A stretch of DNA of 64,000 nucleotides from Apiotrichum sp. Y4204 (lineage: Eukaryota > Basidiomycota > Tremellomycetes > Trichosporonales > Trichosporonaceae): positions 240,629 through 304,628 of the forward strand of contig JAMYHL010000050.1 of NCBI GenBank assembly GCA_025531455.1. Direction: 5' to 3'. A model generated the notes under the pieces. It was not told where the DNA came from. It made no database searches and saw only the letters and a list, made by a program, of their open reading frames with translations. Position numbers and translations under genes: made by a program. Within the stretch, counting starts at the first letter, position 1. The number at the start of each line of letters is the position of its first letter. Below, piece after piece: positions 10,842 to 21,063 of this stretch.

Positions 10842-13800
10842 CAGCAGCCCAGTCACCTGGCACAGGCACATCGCAATACCCCGTCCTTTCTGATACCCCA
10901 CATGTATAGGGCTGTCTTGTAGGATGCAGATTTTTATAGAGAGTGGGCTGGCCCCCACTGAACAATACCATCGGACATAGACACTTCAGATATCATCCAT
11001 GCACCCTGTTTGTATTTCGCCCTTTGCTCTCGGTCCTTCGCTTGAGCGGCTTGGTTGTGGGGCAGTCCCTTCTATCGTAAAGCTATGGAGTAAGTCGGTT
11101 GTTGCTGCTTCACAATCAGGAAGCTGTGAACTTTCGGATCCCAGGCCTTGCACAGCGTTGCCGCAATCGAAACTGCTCGTCGTAAACCGTTTGTTCCTGT
11201 TAGCTGAGGTGCCACAGCCTCACTGAAATGCAGTACGTGACAGCTACCTACTGACAGGGCCCACTCCATTGTGAACACAAAGTATGCAAGTACGCATGCT
11301 GCCTCATTGCGAGAACGCGAGTTTCAAGTCCTCGTGCTACCCGGAAAGCAGCCGAGGCCTTTGTCACGCAACGTGTCCCGTGCTCAGGTGGCTTGAAGGT
11401 ATGGCCGTCGTACCAGTAGGACCGCATTTATGGTAACCTCGTCTGGCTGAGGACAGGAGCCAGAAAAGTTTGGCTCAGGGCGGGGGCCCACCCGCCTCCG
11501 CCTTGGGTGCAGGGCCAGATGGCGACATCAAGCATGGGACGTTTTGGAGACAAAAGCAAAAAACACCTGCCACCACTGGTGATCCCTGGTGATCCTGCAG
11601 ATCCTGCGAAGCCCATGTTGCAGGGATGGCACAGGGCGTACCAAGGCTCGTCAGTCAGAGTTCAGCCTGACGCTGCCTGTCCAGCAAAAGTAACAGCCGG
11701 GTGCGCCTGAGAGTGACCTAACCATGCCGTAAGGCTTGCCAGAACCAGCCCGGGACAGGTACAGGGTAGCAACCTGGGTTCGAGCTTTTCTGTGACAGAT
11801 CCTGGTCAACGGTCCAGATTCATTTTGAGTCTCGTGTGGCCTGGGCGAAGCAAAGGACGTACGTATCGCTCGAGTGTACGCATGCTGGTTCGTTGGCGAC
11901 CAGGCAATCAGGCGACATGGCGACCAGGTAAGAAAGAGTGTATCCAGATCTGGCATTTTTGTGTACCGTACTGCTGGCACTTTGTCTCCGAAAATGTCGG
12001 AGTTGGTGCAAAATGGCTGTTCGGTATGTGATGGGACGTCGATCTCTGTACTCTGTGGGATTGGCGTAAAATACCGCCCTCGATGGTGACTGTGCTGTCC
12101 ATTCATGCCATTCATGTACATGTAGAGCATTCATGACCCTCTGGAGGCCCCGTCCTGTTTCAGCTGGGGAACCCCCCTCTTGGACAGCCTTTAACTTCCT
12201 GGTCGGCACCTTGGCGAACACAGCTCAGTCGGAGGTGTGAAACACATCGATTAGTTGGGGGACAAGTTGTGCACAGCACATGTTCCAGATGCTGGGAAAA
12301 GTTCGCCACGATCAGCGCCCTAACGGCGCCCAGCTCAGAAGAGATTGAAGCAACGGTGATAGACCCGTAGCCTTATTCAGGATGGATCTACTGCACAGGA
12401 GCAGAATGCTTCCCTTCCAAGAGCTCCACTCCCCCTTGTTCCTCGACTGCCCTCCCGCAAAGATTGTAAAGGAAGTAGAGGGAGGTGGGTGAAGCAAGGC
12501 GGCGTTGACGACTCAGATCCTAGTCGCGATGAGCATCCAGTAGCTTTTGTTCTCAGACCCAGGGTTGCATCCGAACACCCGAAGCGCAGTTCCTCCCCCT
12601 CCCCCCCAAGACTCCACAGGACGGCCTCGAACAACTCACATAATGCCCTTAATAACGGTAACTCAAAGCTGACAAAGATAAGCATCGGACACGAGCAGAC
12701 CTCAGGCGGGTGAGGGACGGGTGGTCTGGCCTCTCCCGTTGTGGACAGACCCGAGGGGCTCGACCATACCAGGTGACCTTCAAAAAACGCTCTGCTGTCG
12801 TCGCAAATTATCCCCTCCGTTTCGGGAAACAGGACTGCCAAACCTAACTGAATCACTGAATGCTGATACAGAGGAGCTGGGCCGCCCAGAGTTGATGGTG
12901 GGGTGGCAAGGTACAAGGTTGCGCAAGATGGGGCTGTCTTCTCAGGCTCGGAGACTTTTCTCCACCGGTGTATTCTACATGCTCCCAACCCGCCGGCCGC
13001 TCCACAAAAAATGTCAGAGAATGTCGCCGGGCGACCCTTGGGCCTGACCAAGTCAGTTGACTTTTTTGAGATTGTACAAACCACTACCGGACGGCAGAGA
13101 GACTGAACGACTGCGACCAAGGACCACCGCCACATTCGCCAAGTATCCGAACGTGTTGTGTCCCGACCTTGCTGATTCTGCATTGACTTGCTCTCTGCAT
13201 AAAGCTCATTTTTGCTTACTTCTTGCTTCCTTCAGATGGTGAACATATGCACAAAAAAACTGAACAGTTTTCGACGCCCAGCCCTGTGGAATGAGAGTCG
13301 CACGAAGGCGAAACTGTAGACTAGTCCAGCGCTAATGGCCTGCAGTAAACAGCGAAAAGACTCTTCTTCCTGTCTCTCCTCAGCCCTCATAGCTCTTTGC
13401 AGCTCCTCGGTGTTGAGGAATAGCCTGGAATGAGAAGTCGTGTAGACAAAGTGGACCGCAAAAAAAAAAAGGCAAAAAAGAGGAGAAAAGACGAAAAAAA
13501 GAAGAATTTCCACGAAGTCTCCGAGCCACTCGCCATCATCGGCGTTTCCGACCCAGTCGTCATCAGCGACCATTGTACAAATGGAGCTAAACCTGTTGAA
13601 ACTGACAGCCAGTTTTACCTGCTCGGTGCTTTTGTTGGTAGGTGTCCGAGCATTTCTGGGTGGAGCTCCCAGGGCGAGAGAGAAGTCTGCGACGGCAACT
13701 TTAAAGGAGGCTGTAGGTGGATGTGAACGCCACTTTGTCTCGGAAGAGTTTCGACGCCTCGACGCAGTACTTTTGTTTTCTCTTTCTCCTACTATCTCAC

Positions 13801-14441
13801 CATTTTCAGCTCGGAGCAATATTAATCACTGCCATAAAGCCTCTCACTGTCCTCTCCTCACCGCAGTCATTATCTCCGCTTTGCTTCTTGAAGAAATTGC
13901 CGTCTGCAAAGTCCGCCGTTGCCCCAGAAGGTACAGCACAAGCTTCGGCCATAGAAGCAGCTGCAGACCCCGCTGGAGTCTGGACTGTCCCTTGCCTGGC
14001 TCTTTCGTTAAGATCCACACGGAGCCAATCTAGCAGTTAGCGCCGGCGAGTTTTCCTGCCGCACTGTCCAAAGGGAACGCCTCCGGAGATGCTCTTCACG
14101 GCCAAGCGATCTCAAAACGCTCTTATTTCCGCGAGTGGCCACCTCTCTGGGGTCTTTTGCATTTTGGGGACATTACTGGAGAGAAGACTCGGAGCTGCTC
14201 TCAGTTTTGAATGCCCACCAAGTTCTACATCTCGCTCCGCCAGCGTCAGTTGCACCGGCAAATGACAGAAGTATTTTACGCCGACTCATCCGCGGTTTTT
14301 TTTTTCTCCCTTTTTTTGACCTTCAACTCTTGCCCATTATGAGATTGTTGACTTCTCGATATTCACTTTCAGTCAGCAGCTGTTGGAATGCTCCTAAACG
14401 AGAACAATCATATGATGCTTCAGCCACGTCATTCATTCGTG

Positions 14442-14449
14442 TATATAAG
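14442..14449 (+). promoter_or_regulatory. Orphan TATA box
   Basis: TATATAAG on the plus strand is followed within 15 nt by a CTTCGC-rich repeat. No plus-strand coding frame of note follows before the minus-strand gene that ends at 14817. It could drive a non-coding transcript or be a chance match. Confidence 0.25.
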
Positions 14450-14456
14450 TAGTAGA

Positions 14457-14502
14457 CTTCGCCTTTCGCTTCGCTTCGCACTTCGCTTCGCACCTCGCCT
14501 CA
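14457..14502. repeat. Short CTTCGC tandem repeat
   Basis: An imperfect tandem of CTTCGC and CTTCGCA units (about seven copies with small variations such as CCTTTCGC and CCTCGCCTC). It lies just downstream of the TATA-like box at 14442. Confidence 0.7.
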
Positions 14503-14816
14503 AGGACTTGATCGCTGCCCAAAAATAAGAGCCAAACAGAAACGAGCTGTACCAGCACTGAGCTGGCAGTCTAGTGCTTCCTCCACGATGTCAGCATCTC
14601 GGAACGGAGTGGTACCATAGAGATAAAAGAGATTTACTCGTCCTTCATGTCGTACGAGCTGGGTCGTTAGAGATGTGCAGTGCGGGTTGTTCATGTATAC
14701 TCACTCGTCAATCGGACCCAGAAGAAGCTTCATGAGCCACATCTCAGGGGTGACTGTTTGCAGGAAAATAGTAAGGCAGGCACGGGCAGCGAATGAGGAG
14801 ACGGGAAGAGAAACTG

Positions 14817-16567
14817 TCAGCCAATGTCCCGCCAAGGCGGATAGTACCACGACTCACGGTTCTGGCCAGTCTTCTGCATCATCTGCTGCTGCTCGTACTC
14901 GTAGTCCATGGTCTGGTCGATGAGCTTGCCAATGGTGGGGTCGTCGTCGAGCGACGAAAGGAACTTCTGGGCTGACGGAATGAGTAAACACGCTTTTGAC
15001 CGATGACGTCAATACTCACCGCCAGTGTCGTTGCCAACCTGCGAGAGCTGGTACGAAACGGCGTCGGCGCCGTCTAACTAGTGAGCTAAGTTCAATCAAA
15101 TATGACTTACAAGGCGTGCGCGAAAGCTCCTGAGCGGCGTTGGTGATGACCTGTGCAACTGTTTCATTAGCGACAGAGATGTAGGTCGGACATACGCTTG
15201 CTCCGGTCCTCGCCGGCGGGGGCACCGTCGGTGATGGCTATGACGAGAAGAGGCTTGCGGAGCTGCTGGGCGCGAGCGGGGCCGATGAGAAGGGGCTGAA
15301 GGATCTTCTGGTCGAGCGACGTGCCGAGCGGGGTAAGACCTGGTCATGAGTATCTCAATACAGGTGAATAACCAAACTTACCGCTGAACTGGACCTGCTG
15401 GACGAGCTGGGTGGCCGCCTGCTCGGTGGTGATGTTGTTGCCCTGGAGGTTCGAGTTGAGGAAACGGACCTGGATGCCGTCCGTGTCGAAGAGCGAGGTG
15501 GCCGCAGCGACCTTGCCGAGGATCGACTTGAGGTCGTCAATACGCTCACCGCCCTGCTCGAAGGCCATAGATCCCGAGTCGTCGATCAGCACGACGACAT
15601 CAAAGAGCGCAAGCTTGGCGAGGTCGACAGCAAGCTCCATCGGCAGCCTCCACATGGACGACAGCTTCTGGAGCGCACCGGTCTGGGCGATCCGCTGAGC
15701 GACCTGGTCGATCGACATCTGGTCACGGTAGAACGCCTGGATGCGTTGCTAAACAGTCAGCCGGACCGAGTTTCACACGCCTTACCTCCTGGACGCAGCG
15801 CATGAGGAGCTGTGCGAGCTGCTGCGGGTTGGGTCCGCCGGGAGGGGCAGGGCCGCCCGGACCACCGGGGCCGCCGGGTCCACCGTAACCAGGCTGACCG
15901 GGCTGACCGGGCTGGCCGGGCTGGCCGTACGGAGGGCGCTGCTGGCCGTACTGGCCCTGGGGCGGCTGGCCGTACTGACCAGGCTGCTGCTGGCCATACT
16001 GGCCCTGGGGCGGCTGGCCGGGCTGGCCGTACTGTCCCTGCGGAGGCTGACCGTACTGGCCAGGCTGCTGGCCCTGCTGGCCGTACTGGCCTTGAGGAGG
16101 CTGGCCGTACTGTCCCGGCTGCTGGCCAGGCTGACCGTATCCGCCGGGCTGGCCGGGCTGCTGGCCGTACTGCTGCGGGGGACGCTGCTGGCCATACTGA
16201 CCAGGCTGACCAGGCTGGCCAGGCTGTCCGTACTGGCCGGGCTGCTGACCAGGCTGTCCGTAGCCGCCGGGACCACCAGGACCGCCGGGGCCACCAGGGC
16301 CACCGGGACCGGGCTGGGGGGCCGAGCCGTAGCCCGCGGTCCACTGCTGCTGGCCTGGGGCGGATGCGCGAGGGTCGGCACCGCCGGCGGGCGCGCCGTA
16401 TCCGCCGGGCGCACCGGGAGCGCCCGGAGCACCTCCGGCAGCGGCGTTGGCCTGCGCTGTGCGGGTCAGTCACGGGGTCCGTGCGGGGAGGAGTTCTGCG
16501 CCCGTTGTAGCCCCTATGCGAGAGAGGGCGGAGACGGAGACGTACCGAGCTTGCTAGCGAAACCCAT
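14817..16567 (-). CDS. vWA-domain protein with Q/P/G/Y-rich leader
   Basis: Seven exons are inferred on the minus strand (16567-16546, 16456-15786, 15748-15382, 15339-15196, 15158-15111, 15073-15020, 14971-14817), summing to 486 residues in frame. Residues about 8-225 are low complexity, built from Gly-Gln-Pro-Gly-Gln-Tyr, GQYGQPPQ and GGPGGPGGP units. From about residue 280 follows a von Willebrand A fold: [10 protein letters not shown] carries the D-x-S-x-S metal-binding (MIDAS) motif, and [13 protein letters not shown] supplies the threonine block. ITDGAPAGE supplies the later Asp. Such vWA proteins occur widely in basidiomycetes; their partners are largely unknown. The Tyr/Gln/Gly leader looks disordered and could promote self-association (inference). 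The first exon is only 22 nt (MGFASKL). No signal peptide or membrane segment is seen, so it is probably cytosolic. Confidence 0.88.
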
Positions 16568-17299
16568 GTTTGATTCTAAAGGAGATGTGTGTGTGAGATG
16601 GAGAGGGTGATGAAGGATGGGATGTGGGAAGATGGGATGGTTGTGTGAGTTGTTGGGTTCCACCGAGCCATCCGCGTCCGCCTTGGCCTTTGGTGGTGGG
16701 CCTAGATTGTTTCCCCCAACGATGCCCTGTGTGCGCGGCTCTTGTCATCGCCTTCAGAACCCAGACGTCATTGCAACGATCGAATGAGCGCATGTGCACA
16801 TACGCGCATAATCCTGGTGTTGTAATCGCGTGCTTTCCACGCGAGGTTTGTTTCACCTCGACCGCATTCGACCATTCGACAATTCGACGAGCTCCAAGCG
16901 AGGTGGCGGTGCTCCTCTGACGGCAAGTGATGCCAAGCAAACGCGCTCTTCTGCGGTTATTAGATGATTGGTGGGGGACACACATGTTCGTTATGGCACA
17001 TATGATATGAGGCAGTGAACGTAGTGACTATAGCGACAAGCGGTACGCGGTGGTACGCAGTGGTGAAGGGGTGCAGAAATTATCCGATCTCCGAGTCCAT
17101 GTCCGACTCGCGAGTCATGTCGATCTGTCAGCCCGCGACCCGCGAGGCCAATTGGTGCCGGGTGCAAGCTGCATGCTACTTGGGGTTGCCAAATGAAGCA
17201 GACTTGAGCTCCAGTCCGTCTCTGATCTCCACGGTACAGTAGAGTATGTTCTGCCAATTCCCGATAACATGCATGCGAATGGGAACAAGTTGCGCAGCT
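16568..17299. other. Intergenic region upstream of the vWA gene
   Basis: No gene is recognised. It holds the promoter of the minus-strand vWA gene, with purine-rich plus-strand sequence (GAGATGGAGAGG, GATGGGATG) just upstream of the start, and the 3' region of the mug14-like gene ending at 17300. Confidence 0.5.
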
Positions 17300-18305
17300 C
17301 TACTTCTTGTGTGCACCACCACAAAGCTCCTCGACGAGCTCGAACTGGCGTCAGCGCTATCATGGTGGGGCTAGAGTGGAGCCAGACTCACGATCGGCAT
17401 GGCCTCGAAGCGCCCGGCCTCCTCAGAGCCCGTCTCCTTCCACCTGGGGTTAGAGCCACAGCGACCAACACAAGCAACATTCGCGACTCACGTAAACTCT
17501 GCGGCTTTCTCGTTGATCGTCTTCGGCGCCGAGCCCGTCATGGCCGCAGCAGCCTCGGCGCGAAGCACGCACTTACACTCGTTCTCGAGTCTGCCGTCAG
17601 CACCTACTCTCCGCAGCGCTAGCCAGCTAGCTCACAGGATGAACCACGCGGTCGCCGCCTCGATACACCCGCCGACCGTGAGGTTGCCGTGGCTCTGCAT
17701 GATGACCGCCTTTTTGTCCCCGAGGGCGCCGACAATCTCCCCTGACTCGCCCTCGGAGAGCACGACCCCGCCGTGGTCGCTGTAATGCCCGATATCGTTG
17801 TAGAATACAGCCGAGTCCTGCGTGTAGAACGGTAACGGCCGGCCGAGCGTCGAAAACGCCTTCCCTGCAGGAGAGTGAGCGTGCACCACCGCATTCACCT
17901 CTGGCCGCGCGGCGTGTACCGCCGAGTGAATCGCGAATGCCGCCGCATTATACCGTTGCCGTTCGGGTTTGCCGCCCATGATCACCTTGCCCTCATGGTC
18001 AATAAGCAACAGGTCCGAGGCCGTCATGCGCGAAAAGTGCAGGCCGAAGGGGTTGACCCAGAAGGACGAGGGGTCCACCGGGTCACGGACTGTCAAGTGG
18101 CCTGCTGTGCCCTCGCCTGAGGTCAGTATACTCCTATGCCATATTCTCGACCATCCCGCTCGCCCGGTCACTCACACATGCCCTCGTGCGCGATCACGCG
18201 GTACGCGAGCGCAAGCCGTTCCTTGAGGTATTGGCGCTCGGCGAGCTTGTCGTCAAACACCGGTGGCGGCGGGCCATAGTCGAACGAGAGCGTGTCGTGA
18301 CCCAT
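17300..18305 (-). CDS. Class II aldolase/adducin family protein (mug14-like)
   Basis: Five exons are inferred (18305-18176, 18116-17636, 17590-17492, 17443-17392, 17344-17300), giving 268 residues in frame. The family includes metal-dependent aldolases, epimerases and the adducin head domain; fungal members include fission-yeast mug14. Visible landmarks are HEGMCEGTAGHLTVR (residues about 40-54, the phosphate-loop-like start of the fold), NPFGLHFSRMTASDLLLID, the metal-ligand pair H-A-H at about residues 122-124 in AVVHAHSPAG, and QSHGNLTVGG with another conserved His near residue 186. All ligands expected for a zinc site seem present, so it may be an active enzyme; the substrate is unknown. 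It diverges from the HRI1-like gene, whose start is 359 nt away. Confidence 0.88.
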
Positions 18306-18664
18306 CGTGGATGAGTGTAGAGCTACTAGAGAGTGGATGCTGTTCGGATGGAGACTGCCATCATTAAGTAGCCGGAGTGGGCATGATAGCGATAGAGCGA
18401 AAGCTAGAAAGCAAGCTGCTGCAATGCTAGCGAGTGACGTCAAAGATCTCGCGCGTAAACAGAATCCCACTGCCCACTCGGGCACTCAGACAGGGGTGAG
18501 ATGAGATTTCGGCGCTTATCTGCATCAGCGCGCTTACGGCGGCTACGCCTCCGCGTACCTCCGACCTCGGAGCGATACCCGACGCGACAGACTCTTAAAA
18601 GATCAAAACGGAGCTCGAACGAAGCAAACTCAGTCTTCCACTCCACTCTCTCCCATACACCACG

Positions 18665-19341
18665 ATGCCCGACCACACGATGGCGCCGGTACGCGCCTCG
18701 ACCCGCGTCTCAATCGCGTGGAGCGGGGCCGCGCCAGACGAGGACACGGACACACTCGTGCTCACGATCGACGGGTACTCGCTCGACCTGCGGGTGTTCA
18801 CCCGCGGACCTGAGCGGGGCTCCATTGACTGGGCGAGCGTCGGCCTCGTCACCGAGGTGCCTTCGAACGGTGCGCGCCGTCCACGATGATTCTGATTACA
18901 GATGGCAAGCTCTCCCTTTCGTGGGACCACCTCATCGACTCGCGCGGCTCGCTGCCAGAGGACGCCGGCTCGTTCTCCGTCCTCCCCAACGGCGACGTGC
19001 TCGAGAGCGGGACGATGCATAATCCGAAGACGGGCAAGTCCGAGGCGTTCGAGGAAGTGTGGCGCCGCCTCCCGCGCGAGGCGGGGTGGGCATACGCCGT
19101 CCTCGAGCGCGACGGTGGCGGCGCATTTCTCGGCCGGATTGGGCCCCGCGTCCTCGGGCTCGCTCAGGACGGAGACACGTTCCGCGCCTTCCGAGACGAC
19201 GCCGGCGAGCGCATCTACAGCTTCAACCTCGATGCCGGCGTCCTCCCCAACCTCCCTGACGGCGCGTATACCAAGGGCCAGAGAGTGCTCATTGGCGGCG
19301 GAGAGTGGATCGTGCGCGCTGCTGGCGTGCTTGAGCCGTGA
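18665..19341 (+). CDS. HRI1-like protein
   Basis: Two exons (18665-18869 and 18902-19341) give 214 residues. The text matches the fungal HRI1 family: STRVSIAWSG near the start, DTLVLTIDGYSLDLRVF, then WDHLIDSRG, SFSVLPNGDVLESGTM and FEEVWRRLP. Yeast Hri1 is a small two-domain beta-barrel protein reported to interact with Hrr25 and the Sec pathway; its biochemical role is unclear, so function here stays open. The intron is only 32 nt yet has GTGCGC, a CTGAT-type branch site and ACAG. An alternative start lies five codons downstream at 18680. It shares a divergent 359-nt promoter with the mug14-like gene. Confidence 0.82.
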
Positions 19342-19580
19342 GCGTGCGTTCAGGGTATCTGGTATACCAGGGTTGTACTGCTCCTTAGGCCTTAGGGGAC
19401 TCTGATTTGCGTGCCGCGCATGCTGCGGGATCACCTACCATTCACCCATCGCGTATCTGCATATCTGCGCGCTGATCCGGCTGATCTCTTGAACTCACTT
19501 CACTCTTGATCGCCTTCGATATGTTGTGGAGAGTCTCGGCTTGTCCTTTGTCGCCGATCCACCATCGATCGGCATTGACC

Positions 19581-19595
19581 GTAAATCCGATTTAC
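19581..19595. repeat. 15-nt palindrome upstream of tRNA-Leu
   Basis: GTAAATC and its exact reverse complement GATTTAC are separated by one base. The palindrome ends 6 nt before the tRNA-Leu gene. It could be a protein-binding site or chance. Confidence 0.5.
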
Positions 19596-19601
19596 GTAAT
19601 C

Positions 19602-19689
19602 GGCGAGATGGCCGAGCGGTCTAAGGCGCTGTGTTAAGGTTTACCCCTTCCGCAGTCTTCGGACGTGGGTTCGAATCCCACTCTCGTCA
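19602..19689 (+). tRNA. tRNA-Leu(AAG) with a short intron
   Basis: The full cloverleaf can be drawn by hand. The acceptor stem GGCGAGA pairs with TCTCGTC (one G-U pair), followed by discriminator A. The D arm is GCCGAGCGGTCTAAGGC. The anticodon stem CTGTG pairs with CGCAG, with loop TTAAGG giving anticodon AAG. A T arm GTGGG-TTCGAAT-CCCAC and a long class II variable arm around TTCG, as expected for leucine, complete it. About 10 nt (TTTACCCCTT) follow position 37 and form the intron. A TTTTT terminator occurs about 30 nt downstream. The mature sequence is the same as that of the minus-strand copy at 54647-54735, but the introns differ. Confidence 0.95.
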
Positions 19690-20013
19690 AAAGAGGATTC
19701 AGTCCCTCCAGCCAACCTTTTTGCTGCCTGGCGCCCGCGTGCACCTTGCGCAACGTCCGGTGCGTCGGTGCGCCGGTGCGCGCATCGCGGAGCCGCAGAG
19801 CAGCTGAAGCAAAGTCAGGTGTCAGGTGCACACATCTCCCGTGACTACCGACCGCAATACATGAATCTTTACTTCTAATGTTAAACGTATTGACACGAAT
19901 TGACTAATGATCTCTACTCGCGAACTGTCGCTGCTGCCATGATGAACTGTCGACATCTCACAAACTCAGAATTCCCTTCAGTGCTGCACTCGTCCTCCCG
20001 ACTCCTCCCTCCG
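19690..20013. other. Intergenic region after tRNA-Leu
   Basis: It contains the Pol III terminator (T5 near 19718) and the 3' side of the minus-strand F-box-like gene. No other feature is seen. Confidence 0.5.
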
Positions 20014-21063
20014 TCATGTACGGAAGCGGGTCTCGCGGCTGAACACGTCCTTCCCGACGCGGTCGCTGTAGTCGTCATATGAGATGACCTTGAGGCCGGG
20101 CGCGCTGTTCCCGATGATAGTGGCATCTGTGGGATCGTCCACCAGGACCTCATCTTCAAGCACGGCCCCAGCAGCAGCGAGGGGATGGGGATAGCGATAG
20201 TCGGAACTGACGGCGATGTCGACAGTGGGGACAGTACCGGGAAGTGGGTGTGGGCGATTCCTGCGGCCGCAGACCACCTCGGTACGCGCAAGCTTGTCGG
20301 TTCCAAGACAGAGAGTGAGCAGGAACCCGTGCGGCACGTAGTGGATTTGGTCGGAGTCCGTGACATCCTCATCGCGCATGCCGTGCGAGTGGAGAATGAC
20401 GCTCAGATCCGTCGTGTTGTCGGGGACGACAAGGTGCAGGTGCGTTGAAAAGCGGAACGACTCGTCTTCCTCGTCACAGTCATGTTCGCCGAGAAGCGAG
20501 ATGTTGATGACCACCTTTGTCGTCGCGGGGTTGAGGCCGGCGATAGAGACATATCCCGAGGCGGTGGGGGACGCGTTACTCTCGGTGTTGATGATCACCG
20601 TTGCGGGCCCGTGCTCCAGTGGTTCGAGGTGATTCCACGCGGATTCCCAGGCCGTGAAACGGATAGTATGGACGCGAGCGGCGGTAGCAAGTGGGGCGAC
20701 AACATGGGGGCCGTCGGTTTCGATAATGGTCGCGAGGGGGAAGACGTTCCACAGGTAGGGGTGCTGGCACGGAACGTCTGTATTGTCGTCCCCAAGGCGG
20801 CCTTCGATGAAGAGATTGCACTCCGTCTCCGTGTCCACGCAATGGTGTGGGTCTCCGCTGTACGCGCTGTCTGCCTCGGAGAGGGTGATAACGAGGTTTT
20901 TAGAGATGATGTGATCGATGCGTGCGCGGAAACGCTTGCACACGTTGCGCAGCACCAGGAGGTCGTCGAGGTCCGAGTAGTCGATGATATCATCCATAAT
21001 GTGCGGATAGCTCGTGGCGTTCAGCAGGCCCGTGCCCGGGGGCGTGGGACAGAGGTCGTCCAT
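20014..21063 (-). CDS. F-box-like protein
   Basis: An intron-less frame of 349 residues starting at MDDLCPTPPG. The frame is open further upstream, to 21714, but that extension reads as low-complexity Ser/His/Pro text and crosses C/T-rich leader sequence, so the internal ATG with clean context (CAGCCATGG) is preferred. Residues about 17-50 (YPHIMDDIIDYSDLDDLLVL, then RNVCKRFRARID) have the pattern of a degenerate F-box: a Pro-Ile-Ile core, a Ser-Leu-Leu-like stretch and a final K-x-F-R-x-R. Proteins with this head and a divergent C-terminal domain appear to form a large family in trichosporonoid yeasts (recollection, not checked). The rest is a Thr/Val/His-rich beta-like region without a known fold. 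A role in SCF ubiquitin ligase targeting is plausible but unproven. Confidence 0.72.
   Translation of the reverse strand: MDDLCPTPPGTGLLNATSYPHIMDDIIDYSDLDDLLVLRNVCKRFRARIDHIISKNLVITLSEADSAYSGDPHHCVDTETECNLFIEGRLGDDNTDVPCQHPYLWNVFPLATIIETDGPHVVAPLATAARVHTIRFTAWESAWNHLEPLEHGPATVIINTESNASPTASGYVSIAGLNPATTKVVINISLLGEHDCDEEDESFRFSTHLHLVVPDNTTDLSVILHSHGMRDEDVTDSDQIHYVPHGFLLTLCLGTDKLARTEVVCGRRNRPHPLPGTVPTVDIAVSSDYRYPHPLAAAGAVLEDEVLVDDPTDATIIGNSAPGLKVISYDDYSDRVGKDVFSRETRFRT

Larger units (their letters stand above)
10842..14816. other. Gene-poor region downstream of the Zn-cluster gene
   Basis: About 4 kb without a supported gene. The largest open frame (12377-13183, minus, 268 codons) has no domain-like text and its translation is dominated by Ser, Cys and Pro. 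An A-rich tract at about 13460-13500 and T-rich runs near 14300 are simple composition features. A TATATAAG box at 14442 and a short CTTCGC-type repeat follow, described separately. The last 100 bases are the 3' side of the minus-strand vWA gene that ends at 14817. Confidence 0.45.

Noticed and set aside
12377..13183. 268-codon open frame on the minus strand in the gene-poor region
   Set aside because: The translation lacks any domain-like stretch, is rich in Ser, Cys and Pro, and other frames in the same stretch are almost as open; no start context or exon chain supports it.
15757..16510. Several long Arg/Ala/Ser-rich frames on both strands
   Set aside because: They are alternative readings of the Gln/Pro/Gly/Tyr repeat of the vWA gene, which opens all frames.
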